Assembly: GCF_001678475.1 (NCBI RefSeq) | Contig: NZ_JTJR01000046.1 | Coordinates: 1 to 41,945, forward strand | Length of the DNA stretch: 41,945 nucleotides | Direction of reading: 5' to 3' | Source of the DNA: Gallibacterium genomosp. 3 | GTDB lineage: Bacteria > Pseudomonadota > Gammaproteobacteria > Enterobacterales > Pasteurellaceae | Shown: positions 18,337 through 26,148 of the stretch, in pieces | Position numbering within the stretch: the stretch's first letter is position 1 | Layout: every line of letters starts with the position of its first letter | Translations under genes and position numbers: made by a program | The notes under the pieces: generated by a model | Databases searched by the model: none | The model's input: the letters and a program-made list of their open reading frames with translations, nothing else | What the model was told of the DNA's origin: nothing

Positions 18337-19292
18337 TTGTTGCAGTAATCCGACGTTTATTTTTAATTTTTATTTCTTTAATTCTATTAACGATGATCTC
18401 TTATTGGATCATGTTAAAAGATCCATTAAATCAAGTGTTATTTGGTAGCTCATTAATTGAAGGCTATTTTAGTTATATTAAACAGTTACTGACAGGGGAT
18501 TTTGGTATTACTTACGTCGGTGGTGAGTTATTACGCGATCAGATTCTTGCTGTATTACCCTCTACGTTAGAACTCTGTGTTGCTGCACTGATTTTAGCTT
18601 TACTATTCGGGATTCCTTTAGGTTTTCTCGGTGCGCTTAATCATGGTACAGTTGGCACGGTTATTCGAGGTGTTTCTTCGGTTGGTCTATCTATTCCCGT
18701 ATATTGGATTGGCCCTATTTTGCTTTATTTAGCTGCTATCTATAATTGGGAAATTTCTTCAGTAGGACAATATAATGCCTTGTATGAAATCAAACCGATT
18801 ACAGGCTTTGCGATTATTGATATCTGGTTTGTGGAAGAACCGTATCGAATTAAAATTGTGCAAAGTGTATTGCAACATTTGGCATTGCCAACATTAGTAT
18901 TAATGATTACGCCGGTAATGGAAATTATTCGTTTAACTCAGTATCGAGCAGAACAAGTGGTGTCTGCAAACTACACAAAAAGTGTATTAATTCGTGGCTG
19001 GTCAAAAATGAAAGTATTGCGTGTCTATTTATTGCGTAATACGTTAGGGCCAATCCTACCACAGATTATCCGTACCTTTACCTTAACTTTAGCATCTTGT
19101 ATGTTAATTGAAAATATTTTTAACTGGTCAGGCATTGGACAATGGTTAATCGCTGCCTTATCAGAACAGGATTATAATGCGGTAGCGATAGGGGTAATAG
19201 TCATTGGCGTAATTGTACTATTCATCAATTTATTAGCAGATTTAAGTGAATTTCTGTTAGATCCTTATAAGAAAAAGGCTTGGTATGATTGA
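18333..19292 (+). CDS. sapB: Sap transporter permease SapB
   Basis: Inner-membrane permease of the SapABCDF importer, in the DppB/OppB family. The 319-residue protein (E. coli 321) begins MIVAVIRRLFLIFISLILLTMISY and has about six membrane helices. LPSTLELCVAALILALLFGIPLG marks the start of the binding-protein-dependent permease domain. The ABC-coupling loop region reads EQVVSANYTKSVLIRGWSKMKVLRVYLLRNTLGPILP. It overlaps sapA by 4 bases and sapC by 8, as in a tightly coupled operon. Confidence 0.94.
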   Translation: MIVAVIRRLFLIFISLILLTMISYWIMLKDPLNQVLFGSSLIEGYFSYIKQLLTGDFGITYVGGELLRDQILAVLPSTLELCVAALILALLFGIPLGFLGALNHGTVGTVIRGVSSVGLSIPVYWIGPILLYLAAIYNWEISSVGQYNALYEIKPITGFAIIDIWFVEEPYRIKIVQSVLQHLALPTLVLMITPVMEIIRLTQYRAEQVVSANYTKSVLIRGWSKMKVLRVYLLRNTLGPILPQIIRTFTLTLASCMLIENIFNWSGIGQWLIAALSEQDYNAVAIGVIVIGVIVLFINLLADLSEFLLDPYKKKAWYD

Positions 19293-20172
19293 ACAACGTG
19301 CAGAAGATTTTCGTATTACCAATACTATTTTTGCAATTTGGTCTATTTTTAGACAGAATAAAATTGCGTTGTTCAGTTTATTCTGTTTTTCTGCATTAAT
19401 TACTATTGCCGTATTGGTGCCTTATTTATCACCCTATTCTCCTGAACAACAATTTATTGGTAAAGAATTAATGCCGCCATTTTGGGATAAATCAGGTGAT
19501 CTGATTTTTGTATTAGGAACAGATGATATTGGGCGTGATCTGTTTAGTCGAATTTTATGGGGTGTACATTATACCTTTGGTTCAGCGTTAATTATTGTCC
19601 TTGCTATTTTGTTGGTAGGCGGCGTATTAGGTCTATTGGTAGGTATTAATCAAGGCGTAAAATCACGAACCTTGAAATATTTGGGAAATATCTTTCTCTC
19701 TATTCCGATTTTATTAGTGGCAATTATTATTGCCGCATTAATGGAAAGTGGGCTACAAAATGCAATGTTAGCGATTTTTTTAGCCTTATTGCCTCATTTT
19801 ATTCACCAAATTGATAATGCAGTACAACAAGAGTTACAAAAAGATTATGTAGTATTGCTTCGCTTAGAGGGAATTTCAAAATATTTGCTATTAAAAGAAA
19901 CCATTGTGCCTAATATTTTTCCTGTCTTTGTTAGAGAGATTTCACGTATTTTTATTTTGGCAATTATGGATGTCAGTGCATTAAGTTTTATTTCATTAGG
20001 AGCAGCATCAACTGTACCAGAATGGGGAGCAATGATTCGTGATGCGTTAGACTTATTATATATTGCACCGTGGGCAGTCGTGTTACCTGGTACAGCAATT
20101 ATGTTCTCAATTCTGGTTATTATTGTCCTCAGTAATAGCTTGTTACGTGCTTTTCATAAATATCATTCATAA
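19285..20172 (+). CDS. sapC: Sap transporter permease SapC
   Basis: Second permease of the Sap importer, in the DppC/OppC family. The 295-residue protein (E. coli 296) has an N-terminal OppC_N segment, then LGTDDIGRDLFSRILWGVHYTFGSALI, the family signature at the start of the transport domain. The coupling loop follows (QKDYVVLLRLEGISKYLLLKETIVPNIFP), then ALSFISLGAASTVPEWGAMIRDA. The gene starts 8 bases before the sapB stop and ends 18 bases before sapD, with GTAGGAGAT as a good ribosome site for the latter. Confidence 0.94.
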   Translation: MIEQRAEDFRITNTIFAIWSIFRQNKIALFSLFCFSALITIAVLVPYLSPYSPEQQFIGKELMPPFWDKSGDLIFVLGTDDIGRDLFSRILWGVHYTFGSALIIVLAILLVGGVLGLLVGINQGVKSRTLKYLGNIFLSIPILLVAIIIAALMESGLQNAMLAIFLALLPHFIHQIDNAVQQELQKDYVVLLRLEGISKYLLLKETIVPNIFPVFVREISRIFILAIMDVSALSFISLGAASTVPEWGAMIRDALDLLYIAPWAVVLPGTAIMFSILVIIVLSNSLLRAFHKYHS

Positions 20173-20190
20173 GTAGGAGATCTTAATCTT

Positions 20191-21246
20191 ATGGCATTAC
20201 TAGATATTCGTAATTTATGTATTGATATTAAGACTGCAAACGGCAAGGTTCGTATTGTTGATAATGTGAATCTTACCTTAAATGAAGAAGATATGTATGG
20301 CTTGGTAGGTGAGTCTGGTTCGGGAAAAAGTTTAATTGCAAAGGTTATCTGTAATGCAGTGAAAGAAGATTGGATAATCAGTGCAGATCGTTTTCGGTTT
20401 AATGATGTGGAGTTATTGAAATTATCTACATCAAAGCGGCGAAAATTAGTTGGCAGACAAATCTCAATGATTTACCAAGATCCATTAACCTATCTCGATC
20501 CAAGTAAAACGATTGGTGCACAATTAAAACAAAGTATTCCAAGTTGGACATTCAAAGGAAAATGGTGGGGTTGGTTTGGTTGGAAAAAACGCCGAGTCAT
20601 TGAATTATTACACCGAGTAGGGATTCGTGATCACCGTGATATTATGCGCAGTTATCCTGATGAAATTACTGAAGGTGAAGGGCAAAAAGTGATGATTGCG
20701 ATGGCGATTGCTAACCAACCGCGGTTATTAATTGCTGATGAAGCAATTAATACATTAGGAACCAATACACAAACGCAAATTTATCGTTTATTACTAGGGA
20801 TGAACCAAAATCACGGCACAACGATTTTATTTTTGAGTAGTGATTTGGTATCAGTAAGTGAATGGTGTAACACGCTAAATATCTTATATTGTGGGCAATC
20901 AGTAGAATCAGGCCCAAAAGAGATGATTATGGAGTCGCCATTTCATCCTTATACCAAAGCATTGATGAATTCTAACCCTGATTACAATGTGCCATTAGGA
21001 CCAAAAACACAATTAAACGCTTTACCGGGAATGGTGCCGTTATTGACGAACTTGCCGATTGGATGTCGTTTAGGACCTCGCTGCCCATTCTCACAACGTA
21101 AATGCGTGATTAAACCACCAACTCGCCGCGTGAAACAACACGAATATGCGTGTTATTATCCGCTTAATATGCGAGTACATTCCGTAGCCGCTGAAAAAAT
21201 TGAACCAATTACGATTCAAGCAAATCAACTAGATAAAGATGAGTAA
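20191..21246 (+). CDS. sapD: Sap transporter ATP-binding protein SapD
   Basis: ATPase subunit of the Sap importer; E. coli SapD also supports potassium uptake by Trk. The 351-residue protein has Walker A GESGSGKS (about residue 41), Q-loop IYQDP, signature-like ITEGEGQK, Walker B LLIADEA and a C-terminal oligopeptide-transporter domain (GCRLGPRCPFSQRKC). The H-loop, SHD in E. coli SapD, reads SSD here, with Ser217 replacing the switch histidine. The D-loop is also unusual (NTLGTN). E. coli SapD is 330 residues. It overlaps sapF by one base (TAATG). Confidence 0.93.
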   Translation: MALLDIRNLCIDIKTANGKVRIVDNVNLTLNEEDMYGLVGESGSGKSLIAKVICNAVKEDWIISADRFRFNDVELLKLSTSKRRKLVGRQISMIYQDPLTYLDPSKTIGAQLKQSIPSWTFKGKWWGWFGWKKRRVIELLHRVGIRDHRDIMRSYPDEITEGEGQKVMIAMAIANQPRLLIADEAINTLGTNTQTQIYRLLLGMNQNHGTTILFLSSDLVSVSEWCNTLNILYCGQSVESGPKEMIMESPFHPYTKALMNSNPDYNVPLGPKTQLNALPGMVPLLTNLPIGCRLGPRCPFSQRKCVIKPPTRRVKQHEYACYYPLNMRVHSVAAEKIEPITIQANQLDKDE

Positions 21247-22013
21247 TGACGATGAGTGAAGTTGTTTTACGTGTTGAAAACCTAACCAAAACCTTTCCTG
21301 CCAGTGGTAGTGCGTTATTTAATCGAGCTTTTGATGCAGTCAAGGATATCTCTTTTCAGATCGAACAGCGTAAAACCCTAGCGATTATGGGAGAGAATAG
21401 TTCTGGAAAATCCACTTTAGCTAAAATGATTGTTGGAATTACAGAACCAACAGCAGGCGATATTTTTTTCAGAGATCGGTTATTAAAATTTGGTGATTAT
21501 TCATTTCGTTCTAAACACATTCGGATGCTATTTCAAGATCCAAATGCGACCTTTAATACACATTTAAATGTCGGGCAGACATTAGATTTACCTTTACGTT
21601 TAGCGACCCCTTTATCCGAAGAAGAACGTAATCAAAAAATCTTTCAAACTCTGCGTTTAGTTGGCTTAGCACCTATTCATGCCAATATCCGTTTTAGTGA
21701 TTTAACGATAAGTCAAAAACAACGGATTGCGTTAGCACGTACGCTGATATTGGAACCAGAAGTTATTATTGTTGATGATGCGTTAAACTCCTTAGATTCG
21801 TTAGTTAGGGCACAATTAATTAATTTGTTGCTGAATTTACAAGAACGACTCGGTATTGCGTATATTTATATTGGGCAAAATTTAGGAATAATTAAGCACA
21901 TTGCTGATCAATTATTGGTGCTGCACGAAGGGCAAATTATTGAATATGGCGATACATTAGATGTGATTGCAGATCCACAAGCAGAGCAGACCAAGAGACT
22001 ACTACAACAATAA
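21246..22013 (+). CDS. sapF: Sap transporter ATP-binding protein SapF
   Basis: Second ATPase of the Sap importer, pairing with SapD. The 255-residue protein (E. coli 268) has Walker A GENSSGKST, Q-loop LFQDP, a signature-like LTISQKQR in place of LSGGQ, and Walker B VIIVDD. Asp178 stands where most ABC ATPases carry the catalytic glutamate, and Asn212 replaces the H-loop histidine (YIYIGQNLG against YIYVTQHIG in E. coli). The remaining sequence tracks E. coli SapF well (GDYSFRSKHIRMLFQDP). ATG 21246 is coupled to the sapD stop; ATG 21252 is possible. A terminator follows, so no sapZ is present. Confidence 0.93.
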   Translation: MTMSEVVLRVENLTKTFPASGSALFNRAFDAVKDISFQIEQRKTLAIMGENSSGKSTLAKMIVGITEPTAGDIFFRDRLLKFGDYSFRSKHIRMLFQDPNATFNTHLNVGQTLDLPLRLATPLSEEERNQKIFQTLRLVGLAPIHANIRFSDLTISQKQRIALARTLILEPEVIIVDDALNSLDSLVRAQLINLLLNLQERLGIAYIYIGQNLGIIKHIADQLLVLHEGQIIEYGDTLDVIADPQAEQTKRLLQQ

Positions 22014-22021
22014 AAAAAGAA

Positions 22022-22044
22022 ATGTGCGCCATATTGGCGCACGT
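22022..22044. terminator. Bidirectional terminator between sapF and mscS
   Basis: Stem GTGCGCC (22024-22030) / GGCGCAC (22036-22042) with loop ATATT, flanked by A-rich sequence on the left and ATTTTT on the right. It therefore has a T-run on either strand and serves both convergent genes. Confidence 0.88.
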
Positions 22045-22062
22045 ATTTTTCAATGAAAACAA

Positions 22063-22989
22063 CTATTTTTGCTCACTATTCTTTTCAATTGCTTCTACAG
22101 GATTGCTAGTTAAATTAATATCTAATTGATTAAAAGGAATATCAATACCAGCTTTATCAAATTTTAGTTTAATCTTTTCCATAATCGCAAAATGAACGCC
22201 CCAGTAATCGGTGGTATTTACCCAAGGACGCACAAATAACTGCACACTGCTTGCGGCTAATGCCCCTACTACAATTAATGGTTCAGGGGTTTTCAAGATA
22301 CGAGGTTCTTCCGCTAAGCAACGTGCAATAATTTCTTTGGCTTTAGCAATATCCGCTTCATAAGAGATATCAAAAATAAAATCAATACGGCGTGTTTGAT
22401 TCATTGAATAGTTAGTAATCTTTTGCGTAAAGATCTGATTATTTGGCACTAAAACTGTTTTATTATCGCCAGTACGTAATTCCAACATTAATAGACCGAT
22501 TTGGGTAACTGTTCCAGAACTGCTAGCGACTTCAATAAAATCACCTTTTCGGAAAGGTTTAAAAATTAGAATCATCACACCAGCAGCAAAGTTTTGCAGT
22601 GAGTTTTGTAGAGATAAACCAATCGCTAAACCAGCAGCACCAATTAATGCTACGAGAGAAGTTGTATTAATACCAAGTTGTGAAAGAGCAGCGATCACAA
22701 CAATAAGTAATAATGCAAAGTAGGAAATAGAACGAACAAACTCACTGAGCATTTCATCTTTAACAGTGCGATTAATCATTGCTGCTAACAACTTACTGAT
22801 AAATCTTGCTAGACGTTTCCCAATTAGAAAAATAATGATCGCAAGCAAAATTTTTAGAGAATAAGGCACAACCCAATCATTAAAAAAGTTTAAAAGTTGT
22901 TGTTGACTAAAGAGGGAATGCCAATCCACATTTTGTAAATCGAGAGAATTAGTTAGGTTACTTTCAACAGCTTTTGTATTTTCCGCCAT
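22063..22989 (-). CDS. mscS: Small-conductance mechanosensitive channel MscS
   Basis: Inner-membrane channel that opens under membrane tension and releases solutes on hypo-osmotic shock. The 308-residue protein (E. coli MscS 286) has an extra N-terminal stretch of about 20 residues and then three membrane helices. The pore-lining helix reads LVALIGAAGLAIGLSLQNSLQNFAAGVMIL. The beta domain follows (FKPFRKGDFIEVASSSGTVTQIGLLMLELRTGDNKTVLVPNNQIF), and then a C-terminal domain. The size and lack of extra modules argue against the larger MscK or YbdG paralogues. It is a single gene with a shared terminator downstream. Confidence 0.92.
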   Translation of the reverse strand: MAENTKAVESNLTNSLDLQNVDWHSLFSQQQLLNFFNDWVVPYSLKILLAIIIFLIGKRLARFISKLLAAMINRTVKDEMLSEFVRSISYFALLLIVVIAALSQLGINTTSLVALIGAAGLAIGLSLQNSLQNFAAGVMILIFKPFRKGDFIEVASSSGTVTQIGLLMLELRTGDNKTVLVPNNQIFTQKITNYSMNQTRRIDFIFDISYEADIAKAKEIIARCLAEEPRILKTPEPLIVVGALAASSVQLFVRPWVNTTDYWGVHFAIMEKIKLKFDKAGIDIPFNQLDINLTSNPVEAIEKNSEQK

Positions 22990-23107
22990 AATTACTCCTG
23001 TTAATAAAAATGAAAGCCAATTATTATAATTATGTAAACAGAAAGATCAAATTGGGAAGGGGACGGTTAATAGGGTAATGATAAAGATAGGGGGATATGG
23101 CGTTAAT

Positions 23108-23137
23108 CTGTAGAAGAGCAAGTCTGATCTTCTACAG
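23108..23137. other. Inverted repeat downstream of the GNAT toxin gene
   Basis: Perfect 10-bp inverted repeat CTGTAGAAGA / TCTTCTACAG with a 10-base loop in the spacer between the toxin gene and mscS. No T-run follows on either strand, so terminator function is uncertain. Confidence 0.4.
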
Positions 23138-23180
23138 CTAATTTAGTGGATCACTACAGAGAGCCTATGTTTTAAACCCA

Positions 23181-23648
23181 TCACAATTTCAACATTAATA
23201 ATCTGTCATCAATAGGGGATGATTGAAATCCATAATTTAAATAAAATTGTCTTACATTATCGTTAAGAGCGTGTACCAATAAAGCTTTTACTCCGACTTG
23301 TTCTGCGACAATTTTTGCTCGCAATACTGCATCTTTAAGTAAAGCTGCACCTAATTTTTGCCCTTGATATTTCACGTCTATAGCGAGTCTTCCTAGTACA
23401 ATAACGGGAATTGGTTCTGGCATATTGCGCCTTAATGCACTGGATACCAACTGATGTGTTACTGATCCTGCGGCTAAAGCATAAAAACCAACAACAACAT
23501 TTTCTTTGCAAATCACAAATGTTCTACTTGCGTGACTTTGTTGATTTTTCAATGCGTTATGCTTAAGCCATAAATTTAACACTTCTTCACCACAATCAAA
23601 CAAGTTCACATGATGATGAGACTGTAATAATTCAGGAGCGGAATACAT
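23181..23648 (-). CDS. TacT-like GNAT toxin
   Basis: GCN5-related N-acetyltransferase of the TacT/AtaT class, toxins that acetylate the amino acid on charged tRNAs and stop translation. The 155-residue protein has the family shape: CGEEVLNLWLKHNALKNQQSHASRTFV at the start, VVGFYALAAGSV, the acetyl-CoA loop ALRRNMPEPIPVIVLGRLAIDVKYQGQKLGAALLKDAV, and the C-terminal tyrosine motif FYLNYGFQSSP. It lies 4 bases downstream of a DUF1778 antitoxin gene, the standard type II order. Which tRNA it would target cannot be told from the sequence. Confidence 0.9.
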   Translation of the reverse strand: MYSAPELLQSHHHVNLFDCGEEVLNLWLKHNALKNQQSHASRTFVICKENVVVGFYALAAGSVTHQLVSSALRRNMPEPIPVIVLGRLAIDVKYQGQKLGAALLKDAVLRAKIVAEQVGVKALLVHALNDNVRQFYLNYGFQSSPIDDRLLMLKL

Positions 23649-23652
23649 TTGT

Positions 23653-23913
23653 TTATTCCCACGGCGATTTAATATTCATTAATTTTTCTAGACCGGAATT
23701 TGTTGAATTAGATTGTTCCAATGCCTCAATGAAGTGATTAAATTTTTCATCATTCAATTGGAATACTGTTCTATCTAAAATCACATTTTGTGCATAAATA
23801 CAAGCGGCATCTAGCATAAAATCAGAACGGGTTTTACCCAGCAAAGAAGCAGCATAATCAATTAAATCACGCTGACTAGGTTGGGCTCGTAAGTTAATCG
23901 CTGCAGTACGCAT
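23653..23913 (-). CDS. DUF1778 ribbon-helix-helix antitoxin (TacA-like)
   Basis: Antitoxin paired with the GNAT toxin. The 86-residue protein begins MRTAAINLRAQPSQRDLIDYAASLLGKTRSDFMLDAA, the DUF1778 ribbon-helix-helix that dimerises and binds the operator. It ends with a flexible tail (QSNSTNSGLEKLMNIKSPWE) of the kind that wraps and blocks the toxin. An upstream ATG at 23925 is in frame, but ATG 23913 has GGAG six bases before it and gives the expected start. The inverted repeats just upstream suggest autoregulation. Confidence 0.9.
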   Translation of the reverse strand: MRTAAINLRAQPSQRDLIDYAASLLGKTRSDFMLDAACIYAQNVILDRTVFQLNDEKFNHFIEALEQSNSTNSGLEKLMNIKSPWE

Positions 23914-23934
23914 AATGATCTCCATTATTTACTA

Positions 23935-23978
23935 ATACACAATCAATATACAAATTATATTGTGTATCGATTGTGTAT
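23935..23978. promoter_or_regulatory. Operator of the TacA/TacT-like module
   Basis: ATACACAATC at 23935-23944 forms a perfect 10-bp inverted repeat with GATTGTGTAT at 23969-23978, and a third box ATTGTGTAT lies at 23959-23967. Repeated half-sites upstream of a ribbon-helix-helix antitoxin gene are typical of autoregulation. Confidence 0.7.
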
Positions 23979-24009
23979 GCAACGCGATTGTAATAGATTT
24001 AATTAATTT

Positions 24010-24035
24010 AAAAAAAGAACTCCTGGAAAGAGGAG
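24010..24035 (-). terminator. Terminator at the end of the CDI locus
   Basis: On the minus strand, stem CTCCT / AGGAG (24031-24035 with 24020-24024) and loop CTTTCC are followed by TTCTTTTTTT. This is a short but well-formed intrinsic terminator, about 180 bases past the last CDI remnant. The stretch 24036-24211 holds no gene that I can see. Confidence 0.65.
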
Positions 24036-24211
24036 ATTAGTAATGATTATGCTGGTTTTGGAATATTCGTAGTTTTATAAAAGATGGCAATTCAGGATTT
24101 TTTGGATAATCAATTTCCTATTCACTTTTTCCTCATCTATGTAATTTAATTATGTTCCCTTTTTGCTTTTAATATTAAGCAATCCAAAGCCTTAACAATC
24201 GAAAGAACATA

Positions 24212-24445
24212 TCAAACATATGACACTTTCATCTTGATGCTCGTAATACGTTCAACATCTTCTGGTGTTAATACTTTTTTCTGAGCAAGTTTTTCTAGAA
24301 TAGTAATCTCTTTTTCAGAAAGGAAGTTATTCTCAACCGCCCGTTTACCAATTTCCGCTGCATTAATCGCTCCTGCGGTACTGTCGCTAATCAAGCCACC
24401 GGCTAAACCACTGGCAAGTTGGCTTAAGGTGGATACCGTTTGTTT
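24212..24445 (-). pseudogene. Truncated CdiA pretoxin/VENN remnant without toxin
   Basis: An open stretch without its own normal start. It encodes [17 protein letters not shown], then GKRAVENN and the linker [17 protein letters not shown] to IKMK, and ends at a stop after VSYV. The VENN and linker portion matches the corresponding part of the active cdiA (28223-28441) nearly base for base. After IKMK the two sequences diverge and no toxin domain follows. It is therefore a decayed left end of a former CdiA C-terminus that shared the present effector's linker. It is unlikely to be translated into anything useful. Confidence 0.85.
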
Positions 24446-24487
24446 TTATGTTTCTGTTAGTTAGTTTAAGTTTTTTCTAGTTTATCT

Positions 24488-24736
24488 TTATTTCTGATAA
24501 CAAGCTGCAAAAAATGATACATCTTTGTTATGATATAAAGACACTAATTTTTTTCCACCCAAATCAATTACTTGCTCCTCATTTAACTCATACGCACCAC
24601 CAATAGCATAACGATCATCATCATCAGGCTTGATATAACTAATCGCTTCCTCATCAGGTAACGTTATTTCATACGAGTCTATTAACTCCTCGGTTATATT
24701 GTCATAAACTTCTATATATCTAGTAACTTCTATCAT
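24488..24736 (-). CDS. Putative immunity protein for the E3-like rRNase module
   Basis: An 82-residue acidic protein (many Asp/Glu, including PDDDDRY) that starts 4 bases before the stop of the colicin E3-like toxin frame (ATGA overlap). That is the coupling expected for a CdiI or colicin immunity gene. It does not look like the classic E3 immunity protein Im3 to my eye, and I do not recognise its family with certainty. Acidic charge suits binding a basic nuclease. Its role is inferred from position, size and charge. Confidence 0.75.
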   Translation of the reverse strand: MIEVTRYIEVYDNITEELIDSYEITLPDEEAISYIKPDDDDRYAIGGAYELNEEQVIDLGGKKLVSLYHNKDVSFFAACYQK

Positions 24737-25245
24737 GGTTCTATTCTCCTTGTTGGATCTGCATTTTTAAGTTGTTCTCCTGTTTTAAAATCAAATTCTC
24801 CTAAATGCTTGCCTCGCTTATTATATTTTTCCATTGTTCCATGTCGAGAATCCCATTCATAGATATTCCCCTCTTTATCTTTCCAACGTTCACGAAGTCT
24901 TCCTCCTCCTTGAACAGGTGTTTTATATTTTATTTTGGCTAAGTCTTTGAACCCCGTTATTTCTTCCTGTTTAGGAGCTGGAATATACTTCCAATCTTTA
25001 TTTTGTATATTTGGATTTTTAACTTTTTTAGCAAAACTAGCAATCTTAGGTGATATTTTTATTCCTTGAGTTTGTTGAGAGGCAATAAAACTCTCTACCA
25101 AACCAACTATCGCTTTTTCAGTAATCGTTCTGTTTTCTTCAATAAAATTAAATTCTTTACTGTTTTCATCAATAATAAACTCAAGAAATTTATTTTGAGC
25201 TTCATAAGATAAATTGCTTAGTTTGGAATTAAAATATCCTACCAA
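24733..25245 (-). CDS. Displaced CdiA-CT module: colicin E3-like 16S rRNase
   Basis: Orphan toxin module. The last 90 residues match the colicin E3/cloacin cytotoxic domain, which cuts 16S rRNA in the decoding site. The match includes WKYIPAPKQEEITGFKDL, GGGRLRERWKDKEGNIYEWD, KRGKHLGEFDFKTGEQL and DPTRRIEP. The E3 catalytic set Asp510, His513, Glu517 and Arg545 is kept in WDSRHGTME and DPTRR. The frame as bounded here starts at a TTG with no clear ribosome site. A TAA at 25267-25269 cuts it off from the VENN head just upstream. It probably is silent unless recombined. An immunity gene overlaps its end. Confidence 0.88.
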   Translation of the reverse strand: MVGYFNSKLSNLSYEAQNKFLEFIIDENSKEFNFIEENRTITEKAIVGLVESFIASQQTQGIKISPKIASFAKKVKNPNIQNKDWKYIPAPKQEEITGFKDLAKIKYKTPVQGGGRLRERWKDKEGNIYEWDSRHGTMEKYNKRGKHLGEFDFKTGEQLKNADPTRRIEP

Positions 25246-25266
25246 TTCAAAGGCTTTTTGATTTGC

Positions 25267-25713
25267 TTATTCTAATGCTTTTTCTGTGCCGTAACGGCAG
25301 ATTGCAGAATCAGTACAGTTTTCTGTTAATTCTTTATATTGCTTATCACTTAGTGCTTTAGCTTTTATAAAAATTTCTTCTATAGGTTGCTTATCTTTCC
25401 CCGCTGCTTCCAACTCTCTAAATAAATCAGAAACTTGTCCACTAAGTAATCCATTATTCTCAACCGCCCGTTTACCAATTTCCGCTGCATTAATCGCCCC
25501 TGCGGTACTGTCGCTAATTAACCCGCCGGCTAAACCACTAGCGAGTTGGCTTAAGGTGGATACTGTTTGTTTTTGAGCTTCGGTGAGTTGGTCTGGTGAT
25601 TTTTGGTAAAGCTGTTTGCTAATTACTTTGGCAGCTAATTCACCGCCAACTGCACCAGCTGCTCCTGCGGCAGCGTTGTTCCATTTTTTATTACTAATAT
25701 AGTGAAATGTATT
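25267..25713 (-). pseudogene. VENN head of the E3-like module, ended by a nonsense codon
   Basis: Open frame without a start codon that encodes a copy of the CdiA pretoxin region: [45 protein letters not shown]. About 60 linker residues follow, ending CRYGTEKALE and then TAA (25267-25269). Beyond the stop the same frame continues as ANQKAFELVGYF into the rRNase module. A single base change in the TAA would rejoin the head and toxin, so this is a displaced cdiA 3' fragment with one nonsense mutation. Confidence 0.82.
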
Positions 25714-25752
25714 TTATTGCTAATATTTCTACTTCATTTTTCTAATACACTA

Positions 25753-26148
25753 TTAAAAATCTAATTTAATAAAAGGGAATGTTTCTTTAAATCTTATTAA
25801 GACATGAGGATTGTTATTTAATGCTTCTAAAGCATATTGATAAGATATAGGACAGTCAACAATTTTTCCAAAACGTTTTAATGCTATACCATATAATGCG
25901 TCATTTTCATTATCATTCAATCCTGCATATGGGACAAAACCAATGATATTAGTTAAATCACATAAATATCCTTTAAAATCGATTAAATCAAATATATATA
26001 GAGGCAACTCATCTATAGAATGATTGTTTATTATAAAAATAATCCAATTATTAAATTCTTTTAGAGTTATTGCTTCAGCAATTAGAGTTGATTTAACAAA
26101 GCCAATATCACTACTCTCATCTCGAGTCAGCTTTAATTTATTTTGCAT
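25753..26148 (-). CDS. Putative immunity protein for the WHH nuclease module
   Basis: A 131-residue soluble protein whose ATG lies inside the end of the WHH-type toxin frame (11-base overlap), the typical coupling of CDI immunity genes. It has no membrane segment or signal peptide. The central part is rich in aromatic and hydrophobic residues (FNNWIIFIINN, LPLYIFDLIDFKGYLCDLTNIIGFVPYAG). I do not recognise the family. The assignment as immunity protein rests on position, overlap and size. Confidence 0.72.
   Translation of the reverse strand: MQNKLKLTRDESSDIGFVKSTLIAEAITLKEFNNWIIFIINNHSIDELPLYIFDLIDFKGYLCDLTNIIGFVPYAGLNDNENDALYGIALKRFGKIVDCPISYQYALEALNNNPHVLIRFKETFPFIKLDF

Noticed and set aside
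22014-22062. sapZ gene downstream of sapF
   Set aside because: A bidirectional terminator and the convergent mscS gene follow sapF directly.
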